Assembly (NCBI GenBank): GCA_033239005.1
Contig: BSQZ01000030.1
Location: 1,016,001 to 1,080,000 of the forward strand
Source of the DNA: Lamellibrachia satsuma
Taxonomy: Eukaryota; Annelida; Polychaeta; Sabellida; Siboglinidae
Length of the DNA: 64,000 nucleotides
Direction: 5' to 3'
The notes under the pieces were generated by a model that was not told where the DNA came from, did no database searches, and saw nothing but the letters and a program-made list of their open reading frames with translations. A program made the position numbers and the translations under genes. Shown piece after piece: positions 45,300-58,900 of this stretch. How positions within the stretch are numbered: the stretch's first letter is position 1; the number at the start of each line of letters is the position of its first letter.

Positions 45300-47030
45300 T
45301 AGGCTAGTCTAACTATATGGCCATTGATAGGTATAACTATTGAGTCTTACAGGATGGGAATTCATCCATATTGGGAAGTCACGCCACTGAAGTAGAATAA
45401 CGCATTAGCCTTATCAGACTAGTCTGAGGGTCCACCGGGTGATAAAAACATAACCAGAGGTTCAAGAGGTTGTTTACCCATCCGTAATTGCATTGTTTTG
45501 TGTTCTAATGCCAGAGTCTCCTTGATATGCACCTAAGTGACATGAGATGTTCAATTTGAATACTGTCAGTAAATAATGTTTATCTGTTATTAAAATGTCA
45601 AAAGGTGAAGATAATTGTTTAGTTCTACCCCAGAAAGTAGCCTTACATTGTCCTGGGAGAGTTGGCACTCTCACAGGGGCTGTTGTCCTTTGTGCCATGT
45701 AAAAGCTTGTGCAAAGATGCGTGACCATGATTTCATTCAGCACTGGTTAAGATAGAGACTTTGATACATACAATATACAGGTGTGACCTACAACCTTCAG
45801 AAGTTTTGTGTGAAAATTTTATACATTCATGTACATGTGAACCATCCTCTCTAGCCAGGGGTGCTAGCAGTACTATTATACCACTGGCAGATCGAACTGT
45901 TGAAATGTGGATTTGTAAGTTTTTCCCATGCCTTGTGTGGATGTATGATAATTTGTACTTGGTCCCACATGGTCCGACATGTTTCTGGGAAACTTCAAAC
46001 AGCCCAAACTTCAAACAGCATTCCCACGAAATGATCGTCATTACTCGTCCAACCAGACATCGTATGTGAGCCCTGTAAATCTGAGTGAGCAATATTATTG
46101 GTTAACACAGCAACTGAAAATTCCACGTTTCAACAGGTCGATCGGCCAAGGGTACCGATGTAGTCAGGGGTACTGACTGATGTAGCCAGGGTACTGTTGT
46201 AGCCAGAAGATCCTGGTGGTGAAGATGATATGAACGACTACTGAGAACCTAGCTTGAGGGGCGGGGCACTTTTGTTAACTTGTATCAGGCCCAAAACCAC
46301 ACAGCTACTCTAATGAGGTGTGTAAAGTTTGCCATTAGTATGAGGTTATGAGGCCCTGTTATTTATTATTGAGCCATGCCATTCTGCTTTCATGCTAGGT
46401 TGAGTGGCAATAAACTGTAAACTGCCATTCAGTGGCATTGAATGTAGGCCAGCTCTGTATCTCTGCTGTAGATTACACATTATGCATGTCAAATACAGCA
46501 ACACTGCTGTAAGACTGTTATTACAGCTGCTTATATTAGCATAATAGTTATGTATTGAGTAGTCAATCTAGTAACGTTAATACATTCTCATCGTGTTGCT
46601 GAGAGTGCCTGGATATATGTTTGACATACATTACACCATAGCAACTTGATATTTAACTTAATTATACTTATGCGTTTGCTTTAGTGTTAGACTGTTACTA
46701 TAAATATGTTTTCCAACAACTAATGTGTAGCTAATGTATATTCAGTTGTAACCACATCTGCCTGCGAATTGTTTAACACTTTTGTTTTCTGCAGGGGACT
46801 TTACTGTAACTGTGCTTTTTGACATAAACTGAAATATCAGAGTTTGTTAATGTCACTGTTGTTGAGCAATAAAAAGCCTCAAATTTCCCAGGGAGTAAGT
46901 TTATAGTAGAAGTAGTAATAAAGGCTCTATCTCACAGTGGTAATCCCATCACATTTATCACACAATTTTCAGTGGGCCATTAAATGCACTCTTACATCTA
47001 CAGCTATATATAGCTTTTAAGTGAAGTGAA
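45300..47030. other. Non-coding DNA
   Basis: No gene or element recognised; several frames of 90-120 codons show no known motif and no splice support. Confidence 0.4.
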
Positions 47031-47034
47031 TCCA

Positions 47035-48092
47035 CAGCAGGTTACACATTTACCCCCGTGTGAGGTCGTTTACTTTCCTCGATGTAGGCGTCAGGTAGAA
47101 GGGACCAACAGCTGGTCACGAGGCCTGGGGTTTAGACCCAGTACCTCCTGGTCACGAGACTGAGGCTTGGACCCAGTACCTCCTGGTCACGAGGCCTGGG
47201 GTTTAGACCCAGTACCTCCTGGTCACGAGACTGAGGCTTGGACCCAGTACCTCCTGGTCACGAGGCCTGGGGTTTAGACCCAGTACCTCCTGGTCACGAG
47301 ACTGAGGCTTGGACCCAGTACCTCCTGGTCACGAGGCCTGGGGTTTAGACCCAGTACCTCCTGGTCATGAGGCCTGGGGTATGGACCCAGTACCTCCTGG
47401 TCATGAGGCCTGAGGTTTAGACCCAGTACCTCCTGGTCATGAGGCCTGGGGTTTGGACCCAGTACTTCCTGGTCACGAGGCCTGGGGTTTGGACCCAGTA
47501 CCTCCTGGTCACGAGGCCTGGGGTTTGGACCCAGTACCTCCTGGTCACGTGGCCTGGGGTTTGGACACAGTACTTCCTGGTCACGAGGCATGGGGTTTGG
47601 ACCCAGTACTTCCTGGTCATGAAGCCTGGGGTTTGGACCCAGTACCTCCTGGTCATGTGGCCTGGGGTTTGGACCCAGTACCTCCTGGTCACGAGGCGTG
47701 GGGTTTGGACCCAGTACTTCCTGGTCACGAGGCCTGGGGTTTGGACCCAGTACCTCCTGGTCACGAGGCCTGGGGTTTGGACCCAGTACCTCCTGGTCAC
47801 GAGGCCTGGGGTTTGGACCCAGTACCTCCTGGTCACGTGGCCTGGGGTTTGGACCCAGTACTTCCTGGTCATGAGGCGTGGGGTTTGGACCCAGTACTTC
47901 CTGGTCACGAGGCCTGGGGTTTGGACCCAGTACCTCCTGGTCACGAGGCCTGGGGTTTGGACCCAGTACTTCCTGGTCACGAGGCGTGGGGTTTGGACCC
48001 AGTACTTCCTGGTCACGAGGCGTGGGGTTTGGACCCAGTACTTCCTGGTCACGAGGCGTGGGGTTTGGACCCAGTACCTCCTGGTCATAAGG
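47035..48092 (-). mobile_element. SINE B copy whose head has grown into a 36 bp minisatellite (about 27 units)
   Basis: 47035-47110 matches the body end of the SINE at 41383-41470 (CAGGTTACACATTTAC, AGGTAGAAGGGACCAACRGC). From 47112 to 48088 follow 36 bp units whose minus-strand reading contains a tRNA-like box B (TACTGGGTCCAAACCCC). All frames on both strands are open since 36 is a multiple of three. Confidence 0.75.
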
Positions 48093-48179
48093 CGAGCACA
48101 AAAACATTGGTCGGTATATTACATGAGGCGTAGTTCACACCTGCCACATTAGGGTGTGAAATTAATGGAGTGTCAGCAT

Positions 48180-48590
48180 CAATTCAGCCGTTTATGTGGT
48201 TGGTCTGTTGGTTTGAACTTTAGAAGTGGCAGTTTATTTGTAGTTTCAAGTTGGTTCTTTACTACTGGCTTAGTTGGAAGTTTCAATGCCACAGAAAGCA
48301 GCTGAAAGGTGTTTCTATGAAGTGTATCAAATCGCCTGATTTTTTTATGCATTGCTAATGATTTTATTTGTGCTGTCACAGACTCCATACTAAATACATC
48401 TGCCAACTACTGACAGGGTAGTAGAGATTCCAGCTGTGCTAAACAAGTACACGTTGTATGCATGCATATAGGATTAATTCCTGTGTTGACTTCAGACTAA
48501 CTGAACAATCTACAATGCATTGACAATCATGTTAAAACTAAATGCTAAATCTCAGTGGCAGAAGAACACACACTGCTTAGCTATAGATTA
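48180..48590. other. Non-coding DNA
   Basis: Nothing recognised. Confidence 0.4.
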
Positions 48591-48672
48591 ACAAGATTTA
48601 ACAAGATTACCTTCCAAAGAAAAATCCAGATGGTAAGTGGACAAAGAAGCCATTAGCTTATTAAGAGTCCAA
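48590..48672 (-). mobile_element. LINE 3' tail, copy 3
   Basis: Reverse complement matches the LINE 1 tail including TTGGACTCTTAATAAGCTAA, GTCCACTTACCATC and the terminal 10 bp repeats AATCTTGTTAAATCTTGTTA. Confidence 0.8.
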
Positions 48673-48780
48673 TTTTTATTCATCCATGGTATAACTATAC
48701 ATTTTTTGTGCACATTCATGTTGGTAAAATTTACACAATCATTTACACAGTCATTAATACTTTCTAATATATATAATCTA

Positions 48781-49110
48781 GGGGGCAGCCGTGGCCTAGT
48801 GGTTAAAGTGTTGCACTCTAAATTCGAGGCTTGTGAGTTCAAGACCCACACTGGGCACGGTTCGTTTTCGAAGCTTAGGCAATTTCGTTTACCCTACTTT
48901 GCCTCAGTCTACTCAGCTGCAAATGAGTACAAACACTGTTTGGTTGATACCTGCGATGGACTAGTGTCCCCTCCAGGAAAGTTAGTATAACTGCACTCTA
49001 AGTTGCTTCGCACTACAGAAACCAGGTTTAAGCACTGGCCATATAAGCCTTCATGGCTTCCTAAGGCGTAATGCCTGGGGGATGACTTTACCTTTTTTAC
49101 CTTTTATATA
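48781..49110 (+). mobile_element. tRNA-derived SINE (family A), full-length
   Basis: tRNA-like head with box A TGGCCTAGTGG (48792-48802) and box B GAGTTCAAGACC (48835-48846), then a conserved-looking body (CAGCTGCAAATGAGTACAAA, CTAGTGTCCCCTCCAGG) and a TTTACCTTTT-type tail. A headless copy is at 1806-1917. Confidence 0.85.
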
Positions 49111-49471
49111 TAATCTACAATGTAACTTCACTAACATCAATTCATGTCCAATGCTTCTATCTTCCTTAAGTGAGAAAAAATATATCTATCACTATAAACA
49201 TTGGATAAAGAAATTTCTCTAATTTGTTATTTGTTGTTTTCTAGGTACCATCAGCCATGCAAGCTGAAAACATGTAACCACAGCCAGTGCAAAAATGCGA
49301 CTAGCTGCCTTGGCCCAAGATATCAACCTCAAGTTCAAACACTACATGATTATAAATATAAAGTGGCTACAGAGGAAGCTTCCTGAGGGGTAACAGCCCC
49401 CTGATTCATGACCTCATAATCCACACGAACTCTCCCCTGTGTACTTCAGTGATTCACATCAAACTGTCATA

Positions 49472-50103
49472 ATGACGTTGCGGAAACCATTTTTCTGTCC
49501 TCGTCTGGTAGATTACATCGTGGTCGTAGGGTCACGACACCCCAGTAGGAACAACGCTGTTGCTCAGACCCCGGAGCTGCTCCGACGGTATCCCCTGGAG
49601 GACCACAAGGATTTCCTTCTTCCTCCCGATGTCGTCTTCTTCTGCCAGCCAGAGGGCTGCATCAGCATTGGCCATAAGAGGGTGGGACTCCAAGAGTCGA
49701 CGTCCTTTGTGTTCACCCTCACGGACAAGGATTCAGGACGCATGCGCTATGGCATCTGTGTCAACTTCTACCGACCCTTTGAGAAGAAAGTCAGCCTAAA
49801 CAGCAAGCGTGCCAAAGTAGCAACTCGGACTCTGTCGACGGCATCCACATCAACCAGTGGTAGTGAACAGATGGTGTTGAATGTTCCTCCTACTGACGAT
49901 GCACCAAAATCACCACGGACTCGGCGGAAACAGAAAACAGCTGGACGAGTGCGGAACAACACTCTGACTTCTTTGTGTCTCATCAGTCATCACCCATTCT
50001 TCTCAAAGTTCCGCGAGTGTCTGTTTGTGTTACGGAGGTTGATTGAGGCATGCAACGAGAGGTCATGCAGCCAACGAATTGGAGGATCCCGTGCGAGCAT
50101 GAG
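49472..50103 (+). CDS. MADD: MADD first coding exon
   Basis: 210 codons plus 2 nt, donor ATGAG|GTGAGA. The AG joins the first G of 62316 to make an Arg codon (M-R-N-S-V-W), matching human R-D-T-M-W. The reading frame upstream of the ATG is open to 49439 but not conserved. Confidence 0.95.
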
Positions 50104-53100
50104 GTGAGAAAATTTACTTTCTAGTTATCTGTGGCATCCCAGTGACGCAAACATCTCTTCTCCGTATCTCTGTCAAATTCTTTTTCTCGTGCGCGTGGAA
50201 TTTGATGGTCCATGTCGTCAGTTTATTTAAAGTCATTATACATTATAGGATATAATCACATCAACATTTGCGGAACACATCATATTTCTACAATCCAACC
50301 TTACAACCCTAATACTTGTTTTAGTAAAAATCCCTCTCAAATTTGTGTAATATTTTGTCATGAAGTTAGAACATTTAGTTTAGTTTTTAGCCAATTAGTT
50401 TTGTCAGTTCTTCATGTTTGTCTCACATTCAGTGGTAGATCTACTATAATAAATGACATTGTATGTTGCCAGCCATGCAAATATGTCTCATACTAAAACT
50501 ACAGTATAAATAATTTGGCTCAATTTGATTTGACTAACATTAGTGACACATAAAATGTAAACCAAGCTTTCATTACATTGCTGCCCAACGTGAAATTGGC
50601 TCCTTCACGACTCCTTCATGGTATGCATGTCAAGTCAAATTGGCGTCACATGTTGTAACTGCAATGGCCTCTGCATTTCCTTATTAGTGGATCCAATCAA
50701 TACACGTGAGTTGCTTGTTCCGTGTGCAGTGATTGGGGCCATGTCAACACACCGATCATCCTCATTATTGGCCTTTGACATTTGGTGAATATGTTTTTCC
50801 AAAAAGTCAAACCTGTCCTGTTGTGATGTTCATGAATGTTGACAATGACTGTAGAGTGTTAGAGTGTGGGCATTAGATATGTTCACAATGACTGTACAGT
50901 GTTAGAGTGTGGGCATTAGATATGCTGAGCAGATGACAAATTGCAAATGTAATTGGTTTTGTGTTACTGCAATGTGTGCATTAATAATTCAGTTCTATCT
51001 AAAATGCTTCCAATTGTTGGCTGTGGACAGATAATTGTATGTATGCATAGAGCAATCTGTTCCTGTTGTCTGGCTTTGCCTTGCTTTGCGAGTAGTAATG
51101 TAAAATGTGTCAATGTTCAGTGAGAACCACCTACTTAATTCAGTTCTTGCACAACCTCAGACCCATCTACCCCCCTCCCCCCCTGCTACATGAAACTTTG
51201 AATTACATAGACCTGTGTGCAACTTTGGCAGCTACATATTCACCAAGTGGTGCTTCAGCCATTGTAGCACAAAACTGCCTGCATGGGCTCGAAGTCAACA
51301 GCCATATATGGAATGTGATAAAAAAACAAGGGTGTAGGATGTGTTGTCATACATTAATGTTTGATTTCATCCCTAATACAAAAACATTGTACACATTTAT
51401 ATCTTCTTTGTGGATGGATGTCTAATTCAGTTTGAAGTTTGTTAGTTTCGTTACTGTGGGATTTTTAACAGCTGGTGACTGACCTGGGTTTATTTCACAG
51501 TGAGTTTCTTATGGAGCTGTGCCACATTGATAACAGGCGTAGATAACAGATTGCACAAGGGACTATTATTAAAGGGAATAAAAACAATGATTGCTTGAAA
51601 TCATTATTATTTATATTACATCTTGTGATATATTTCCACAACACCAAAAAATTAATTAGAATTCAATTAATTAATCACTCCAAATAATACTCTGTTCTAC
51701 TGGCCTGCCCAGATTATGCAAATTTTTTCCCATGATTATCGGCAAGCTTCGACGTGACATCATTGATGACAAGGAAATGCTACGAGACTTTCCACTCATT
51801 CACTGTACTTTTGACAGTGATAGCAGTTGTTTAGAAGCAAGCATCAGAATGGTTTATTGTGTGACATTCGATTGTAATGCAAACAGTAGTAAGAATAGAG
51901 AAACGTAGTTGGTTTAAGTTCTCTAAGGAGCCAACTTTATTTTAAAAAGGCAAACTCCAAGCCGATAAAGCACAGCCGGCTTTGCTCGCTTCGTGAAAAC
52001 TTGTTTCGACTTCGATCTGGACTATGCTGAAGTATTGCATAGAAATCACTGACTGAATGTAAACCCATATCATCAGTGACATCACAAAACCATGTGATCG
52101 CTCATCTCATGAATTTGACTTGGTAATGCATTAAACGTCTAATTTTACCTATAAATAAATAAATTTTTATTTGGGATGTTGTATACTATATTAAACTTTG
52201 TGTATATACCAAACAAGCATTTTAGCTAGTGCCTTGTTTTTATTCCCTTTAACTCCATGAAGTGGTTTGGTGCTGTCAGTCGCTTAAAAACGTAATTGTC
52301 TGACATGCAACTCTGACATTTAGTAACATACATAAGTCTTTCTATGGTCACTGTATAACAGATGACACTTCAGTCACACCACTGTCACTTCTATCAGGGA
52401 TTCACAACAGAGAAACTGTTGGTTATTTGTGAAATGTCTGCAATTGTTTTCATCCAAATGCCATTGCAATTATGATGCAACACACACGCACATGCACACG
52501 CACAAGCACACGCACACACACACACACACACACACTTTGAGCATTATAACTATGATGCTGCAGGTAATATGTTGGCAGTTGGATCTAAATTAACTAGAAA
52601 ATGGTTCTGAAAAAAATTTGTAACTTAAAATAAAACTGAAATCGATTAGAAATTTTCTTATTTTGATTGACAGAAATGTATGCAGACATTGTTATGTGCA
52701 ATTATTTAGTCTAACTAGTTGGTTTACAGTCAATTTAACTTCAACTTATAATGCCAGTATGGTAACTTTAGCCAATAAACTCTGTGTAAAATGGCCAGGT
52801 TCTTTTCAACTAGTTGCCTGCCTATCCGATCAACTAGGTGATATATTAGTGTCATGTTTTTCAACTAGTTGCCTGCCTATCCGATCAACTAGGTGATATA
52901 TTAGTGTCATGTTTTTCAACTAGTTGCCTGCCTATCCGATCAACTAGGTGATATATTAGTGTCATGTTTTTTTAACATGTCAGCATACAGCTTGGTACAG
53001 GTTTTGTCATAAACTTTAAATGCAAGTTTGCTTTTTTCTTTGCTGATCTCTGTTCACACTCACTGGCTCACTGCACACCAATCCTACTTGGCATTCACTG

Positions 53101-55805
53101 GCTCACTGCACACCAACCCTACTTGGCATTCACTGCTCACTGCACACCAACCTTACTTGGCATTCACTGGCTCACTGCACACCAACCCTACTTGGCATTC
53201 ACAGGCTCACTGCACACCAACCCTACTTGGCATTCACAGGCTCACTGCACACCAACCCTACTTGGCATTTACTGCTCACTGCACACCAACCCTACTTGGC
53301 ATTCACTGGCTCAATTGCACTCCTGGGCAAATTGCTTTTGTAGTTGAAATTGACTTTACTCTGCATAAGTTGTACCTGCAGTAGAGACAAGGAAACTGTT
53401 AGTTGGCTTCATGTGAGAGAGAGTCAAATTAGATCACATGACACATGAACTATGACTCCAATAAGATTCTCAATACCTTTTGAAGTAGTAGGCAGAATAA
53501 AAAGTTGGAGACCCATTATCTTGGATGCCGGTGCCAAAGTCAATAAATGCCACCGTGCTGCCCCCCTGCCTCCTATAAAATGTTCAACAAACACTTACAC
53601 TGGTCCAGGTTTGTAAAGTATTAAAAAAATTTCACTATCAGAAAAAGATAGACTGTAGGAATGATTGTGTACTACTTACAAACAAAGATAATTAAATAAA
53701 CCACACCAATGTCAAATGGCTACTCACTGTTACTGTATAAATTGAACATGTGATAACAAGTCTCAACTAAAACAATTGCTTAATAAAAAATATAATGGTT
53801 CTACAAAGTAAGTTAATTCTTTTGTTTAGTTATTGTGTAGCATACGCAAATTCCTCTGTTATTGGCCAAACAAATGTGTAAAGTTAATAGTTTCTGTCAT
53901 TGTGACATTACAAATGCATTGACATGGGCTGAGCAGATTACCAGACAAGGACCCTCGGGGTAGCACCTTCTGTTCCATCACTGTTCGGTGGCTTTCAGCA
54001 TGCTGCCAGTATTAAAGTAGCGAACGTGAAATTTTATAAATGGGTAGTTGTTTCACGTTTTTGATTAATGTTCTAGTCTAGAGAATACTTTTTCATATGT
54101 TATTATGACAAATTGTAATGCTGTGATCCTTGTTTAATGTGTGATTCTTGTTTAATGTGTGATTCTCATGTAATTATATGTAATTCCTGATGAAAAGTCA
54201 TCTGGGAAGTACACTTCGTGCTGACCTACGGATACAATGGGAACATTCTCTTTTGTAATATATCTAGGCAGATGTTAATTCAGATTGCAAAATATTTTTG
54301 TGTGAATCTTATATACACCAGTTGGTAAATGTTTATTTTATACCCGTGTATATAAAATAACATTTACCAGTGAGTGTGTATAATGGCATAATTCCCAAAG
54401 CATTCTGCAAACCTATTTATGTTTCATATTATGATAAATGGCTGTGTCTGCCACAAATACCTGTGATATCATTAGATGGAAGATAAAATTAGTGATCTAT
54501 AATTGGAAGCATGCCTGCATTAATGGAAGCATAGATGGGATAAGGGTGGGTGAATGCATTAGCTTGAAGCACTTGAATGCCAGGGCATGTGATTAAACAT
54601 TAATGATTGACATTGGCCAACAGGTCAACTTCGTCCTGTAAACGAGTGGTAGTGCTAGTATAGCCACTGTCCAACAGTACAGTTGTCGTTAGCTACAAGC
54701 TCCTCAGCCCACATCCAATAAGGGAAAGAATTTAGCATTGTTGTGCAGCACAAGCCGGCATTAATAACTCGGCGATGAAAACTTGCAGATTATATATTAA
54801 GTTTTACACATTTTGTTGACAAACAAAGTTCTGAATATATTGGACTTTTTTATAATGATTGATTTAAAGATTTTGAATGGATTAAATGGATTACTAGCTG
54901 TAATGTTTTGAACATTATATCCATGTTTTCCTTTATTAAATGGTTTACTTTAATAGTTGCAGATATTTAACATTATTAGATTAATTTTTTTATGATTTAA
55001 TGCATATATGCCATTGCACCATAAAATAAGACAAATAAGACATTTATTATTATTTTATTTCTAAATAGTAAGTGGCATAGATTTGTCAAACAATTAAAAT
55101 AATTCTCCATCGTTAAATACCAGTTATTAAAATGATGCAGCCTGGTTGACATAAGTTGCATGACAGTTGCAATGCACAATTATAATTAATCGTACTATGC
55201 AATATGTAAGAGGAATCCAGGTAGTGGTCTTAAGTGATGACAGACAAAGGCACCCTCCAGTGATTCAAAGCAAATGACACTGTCACATCTGTCATCAATC
55301 TATTGCGTTAATATCGAGCAGACGTTATTACAAACACCTTGCTAAATTAATAGGCCAAGCGCAATTAATTGTCCGTATTGACTTACTAATGGATTAGAGT
55401 TTTGGTGTTGGTGGAAATATAATATTATGATGTTGTTTTGTAAACACCAAGGTGTAGATTATAGTCAATCTACATACCACAAACACTGTATGTGGACAAT
55501 TAGGGTGAACTACCATTTGGGCCATTTACTTGTACTGCTGGTTTTAGCATTTAATTTTATTATTACTTTTACACAATGCATACATGTCATACATATGTGT
55601 GTGGGTGTGGTGTGGGTGTGGTGTGGGTGTGGGTGTGGGTGTGGGTTTAGTGCTGATCTATATCTGTGCGTAGACCACTGATTTATTTATATGTGTGTGG
55701 GAGTGTGTGCGTGTGGACACACACCCACATACATTTTTTTAGCCTTTTAAACACCTTCCTTTATTTATCATAATTTGTAGATGTGAGACAAATTTTGTTT
55801 GTGTT

Positions 55806-55855
<50 letters not shown>

Positions 55856-55873
55856 TGTGTGTGTATAAATACA

Positions 55874-55949
<76 letters not shown>

Positions 55950-58900
55950 CAATGTTGGTTCTTTTAAAATTTGAATCTGTCCCTCTTCCAGAGATCGTAA
56001 AGTTTTTTAATGCAAGGATTTTTGGAGCTTTTACGGCTGATGGAGGAAGGTCATTCCAGTTGCGAGAATGAATATTTTCTTATGTCAAGTCTGCTCGGTG
56101 TCTTCAGTGTTAGGTGTGAAGAAATCATCTTTGTTTGTGTCTTCAATGCCGTGTATGTAGTATCTGGTACATTTGGATAATATCTCCACTTCTCCTTCGG
56201 TATGCCACGGATGTTTAGTTCAGATGTTTCAGTCTGACTATGTATTCTAAGTTCTGGAACCAGCTTGGTGGCTCTGTGTTGTGCATTATCTAGTGTGTTA
56301 ATGTCTATTGCATAGTATGGGTTCCAAGTGGAGTTGGCATAGTTTAGATGTGGTCTCACTGTATGTTTCAACGTAAGTCGTATGTTTTATGAGGCCTATC
56401 ATCTGATTTGTTGTCTTCACCACAGTGCCAATATGCTGGCGAAATTTCAATGAGTGATCGAAAGTTACTCTTAGGTCTTTTTCTGTCTGTGATGTGTTGT
56501 CAATGTCTGTAATTATTCCATCTGTATTTGTCATGGTGTACGTCGAGTCATATTTTGGCTTGCCATATGTCAAATGTTTACATTTTGTAGGGTTGAAGTG
56601 TAGCTGCCATTTCTCAGACCATGATGTTAGTCTGTTGATGTCTTTGTGTAAAATATACATATCTGGTGTCATGAGCAAAGATCTTAAGGTTGCTATCAAT
56701 TCCATCTGGCAGGTCGTTTATGAAGAGTATGAAGAGAATGGGACCAACGACGCTTCCCTGGGGGATACCACTTGTCACTTCTGACCACTCTGATGGACTT
56801 CCATTTACTAATATGCCTTGTCTTCTTCATATTTGGAAGGCTTCTATCCACCTTGATACTTCTCCCTGTACACCATATGCAGTTAGTTTCCTGAGTCATT
56901 CTTATGGCACTGTAACAAAAGCTTTTGCAAAGTCAAGATATACTGCATCAATGCATCGATCTGAGTTCCCAATGCTAGTCCGTGACTCCATCACTTCCAA
57001 CAGTTGGTCACACATGATCTTCCTCGTATAAGCCATGTTGGTCGGAAACAGACTGTGGGGAGTTATGTGCTATGATATATATATATGTGCTATGATATAT
57101 ATGTGCTACGATATATATGTACTACGATATGGTCTCAGATAATACTTTCCATAATCTTGCATGCTACGCATGTCAAGCTGATTGGCTGGTACTGGTAGTT
57201 ACATGCTTGTCTCTTTGAGTTCTTTTTGTGGAGAGCTGTCACATGTGCTGTCTTCCATTGAGCTGGAAGCACTCCATCCTCGATTGATTTATTGAAAATC
57301 TGAAGGAGAGGCTCTACTCTTCTCATCTCGTGTAGAGCACACGGATAACACTTGTCTGGGCCTGGTGACTTGTTTGTCTTTAAGTTTGTTGACTTTACCA
57401 GGACTTTTTCCCCAGTAATTTTTATATCGGTCAGAAGGTTTCCATTACGTCTATGTCCCATTGTCAGAATGTCTTTCAGGTCTTCCTTTGAGAACACTCT
57501 GGTGAAATTTTTTTTGTGCCATCATCTAAGTGAAGTTCACTCATTGCAGATCTAACCTTCCTTCCATCTTGGACGTAGCGCCAAAACACTTTAGGGTTTG
57601 TGCTGACTTCTGTTGCTACCTTCCACTCAGTCTTTTCTTGCCTTTCTTAGTGCACTGTTTGATAATGTTTCTCACCTGTAGACATAATCCATGTACTGTT
57701 TTGTCTCAGCGTGCCTCTTCCACCTGTTGTATTTATTTTAAACTTTCTTTCTTGCATCATTGTTCATCCACAATGGCTCGACTCTCTTTCCCATCATTGT
57801 TCATCCACAATGGCTCGACTCTCTTTCCCATCATTGTTCATCCACATGGGCTCGACTCTCTTTCCCATCATTGTTCATCCACATGGGCTCGACTCTCTTT
57901 CCCATCATTGTTCATCCACAAGGGCTCGACTCTGTTTCCCATCATTGTTCATCCACAATGGCTCGACTCTCTTTCCCATCATTGTTCATCCACATGGGCT
58001 CGACTCTCTTTCCCATTATTGTTCATCCACAAGGGCTTGACTCTCTTTCCCATCATTGTTCATCCACATGGGCTCAACTCTCTTTCCCATCATTGTTCAT
58101 CCACATGGGCTCGACTCTCTTTCCCATCATTGTTCATCCACATGGGCTCGACTCTCTTTCCCATTATTGTTCATCCACATGGGCTCAACTCTCTTTCCCA
58201 TCATTGTTCATCCACATGGGCTCAACTCTCTTTCCCATCATTGTTCATCCACATGGGCTCAACTCTCTTTCCCATCATTGTTCATCCACATGGGCTCGAC
58301 TCTCTTTCCCATCATTGTTCATCCACAAGGGCTCGACTCTCTTTCCCACTGTCTTTTTCTTGGGTACATGTCTGTCAACCAGATTTGAGAGTGTACTGTT
58401 TAGTTCGTGCCATATCTCATCCACATTTAAGTTATTCAGAGTCCCTTCCCAGTTTGTTTCATTTAATACCTTTTACCTTTTTCAAACTGGTTGTTCGTGT
58501 TCTCTACAAATCACAATAGCAGTGGTTTCAGCCTCAATGATAATGTGATCACTTTCCCCAGTGGTGGCTTGTGTTTCAGATTTGTGAAAATTTGTGATGA
58601 ATAGGTCAAGTAGCGATGGTTCTTGGCCCTGTCAGTACCTTGTAGGGAAGTTGTCGTGTTAATGTAAGAAACAGTAACTCATTCTTTCATTTTGTTCCTC
58701 CTTGTGCTTGTGGTGCTTCGGTCAAAACGTTGTGTGTAGTGTTGAAACATTGGTGCTAGTGCTGACGGTTTGAAACATAATTCTGTTTGTTATGTTTTCC
58801 CTCCTTTTTCAGGAACCCCTCGAAAGAGCTGATGGTTTGGAGTTTGGGTGCGGCTGTTGTATCTGTCATTTCTTGTCTGGCTGTGCCAGTGCCACTTGGT

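Noticed and set aside
47274..48152. Repetitive 'proteins' with 12-residue repeats on both strands
   Set aside because: A 36 bp repeat without stops is open in several frames on both strands; no splice signals or non-repeat domain.
54188..54225. Hammerhead ribozyme core (CTGATGA) of a Penelope-like element
   Set aside because: The required GAAA on the other side of stem II is absent (GGAAG instead) and no stems I/III could be drawn.
57530..58548. 330-codon plus-strand frame with repeated Ser-Pro-His units
   Set aside because: It is the 37 bp minisatellite read antisense to LINE 2 ORF2.
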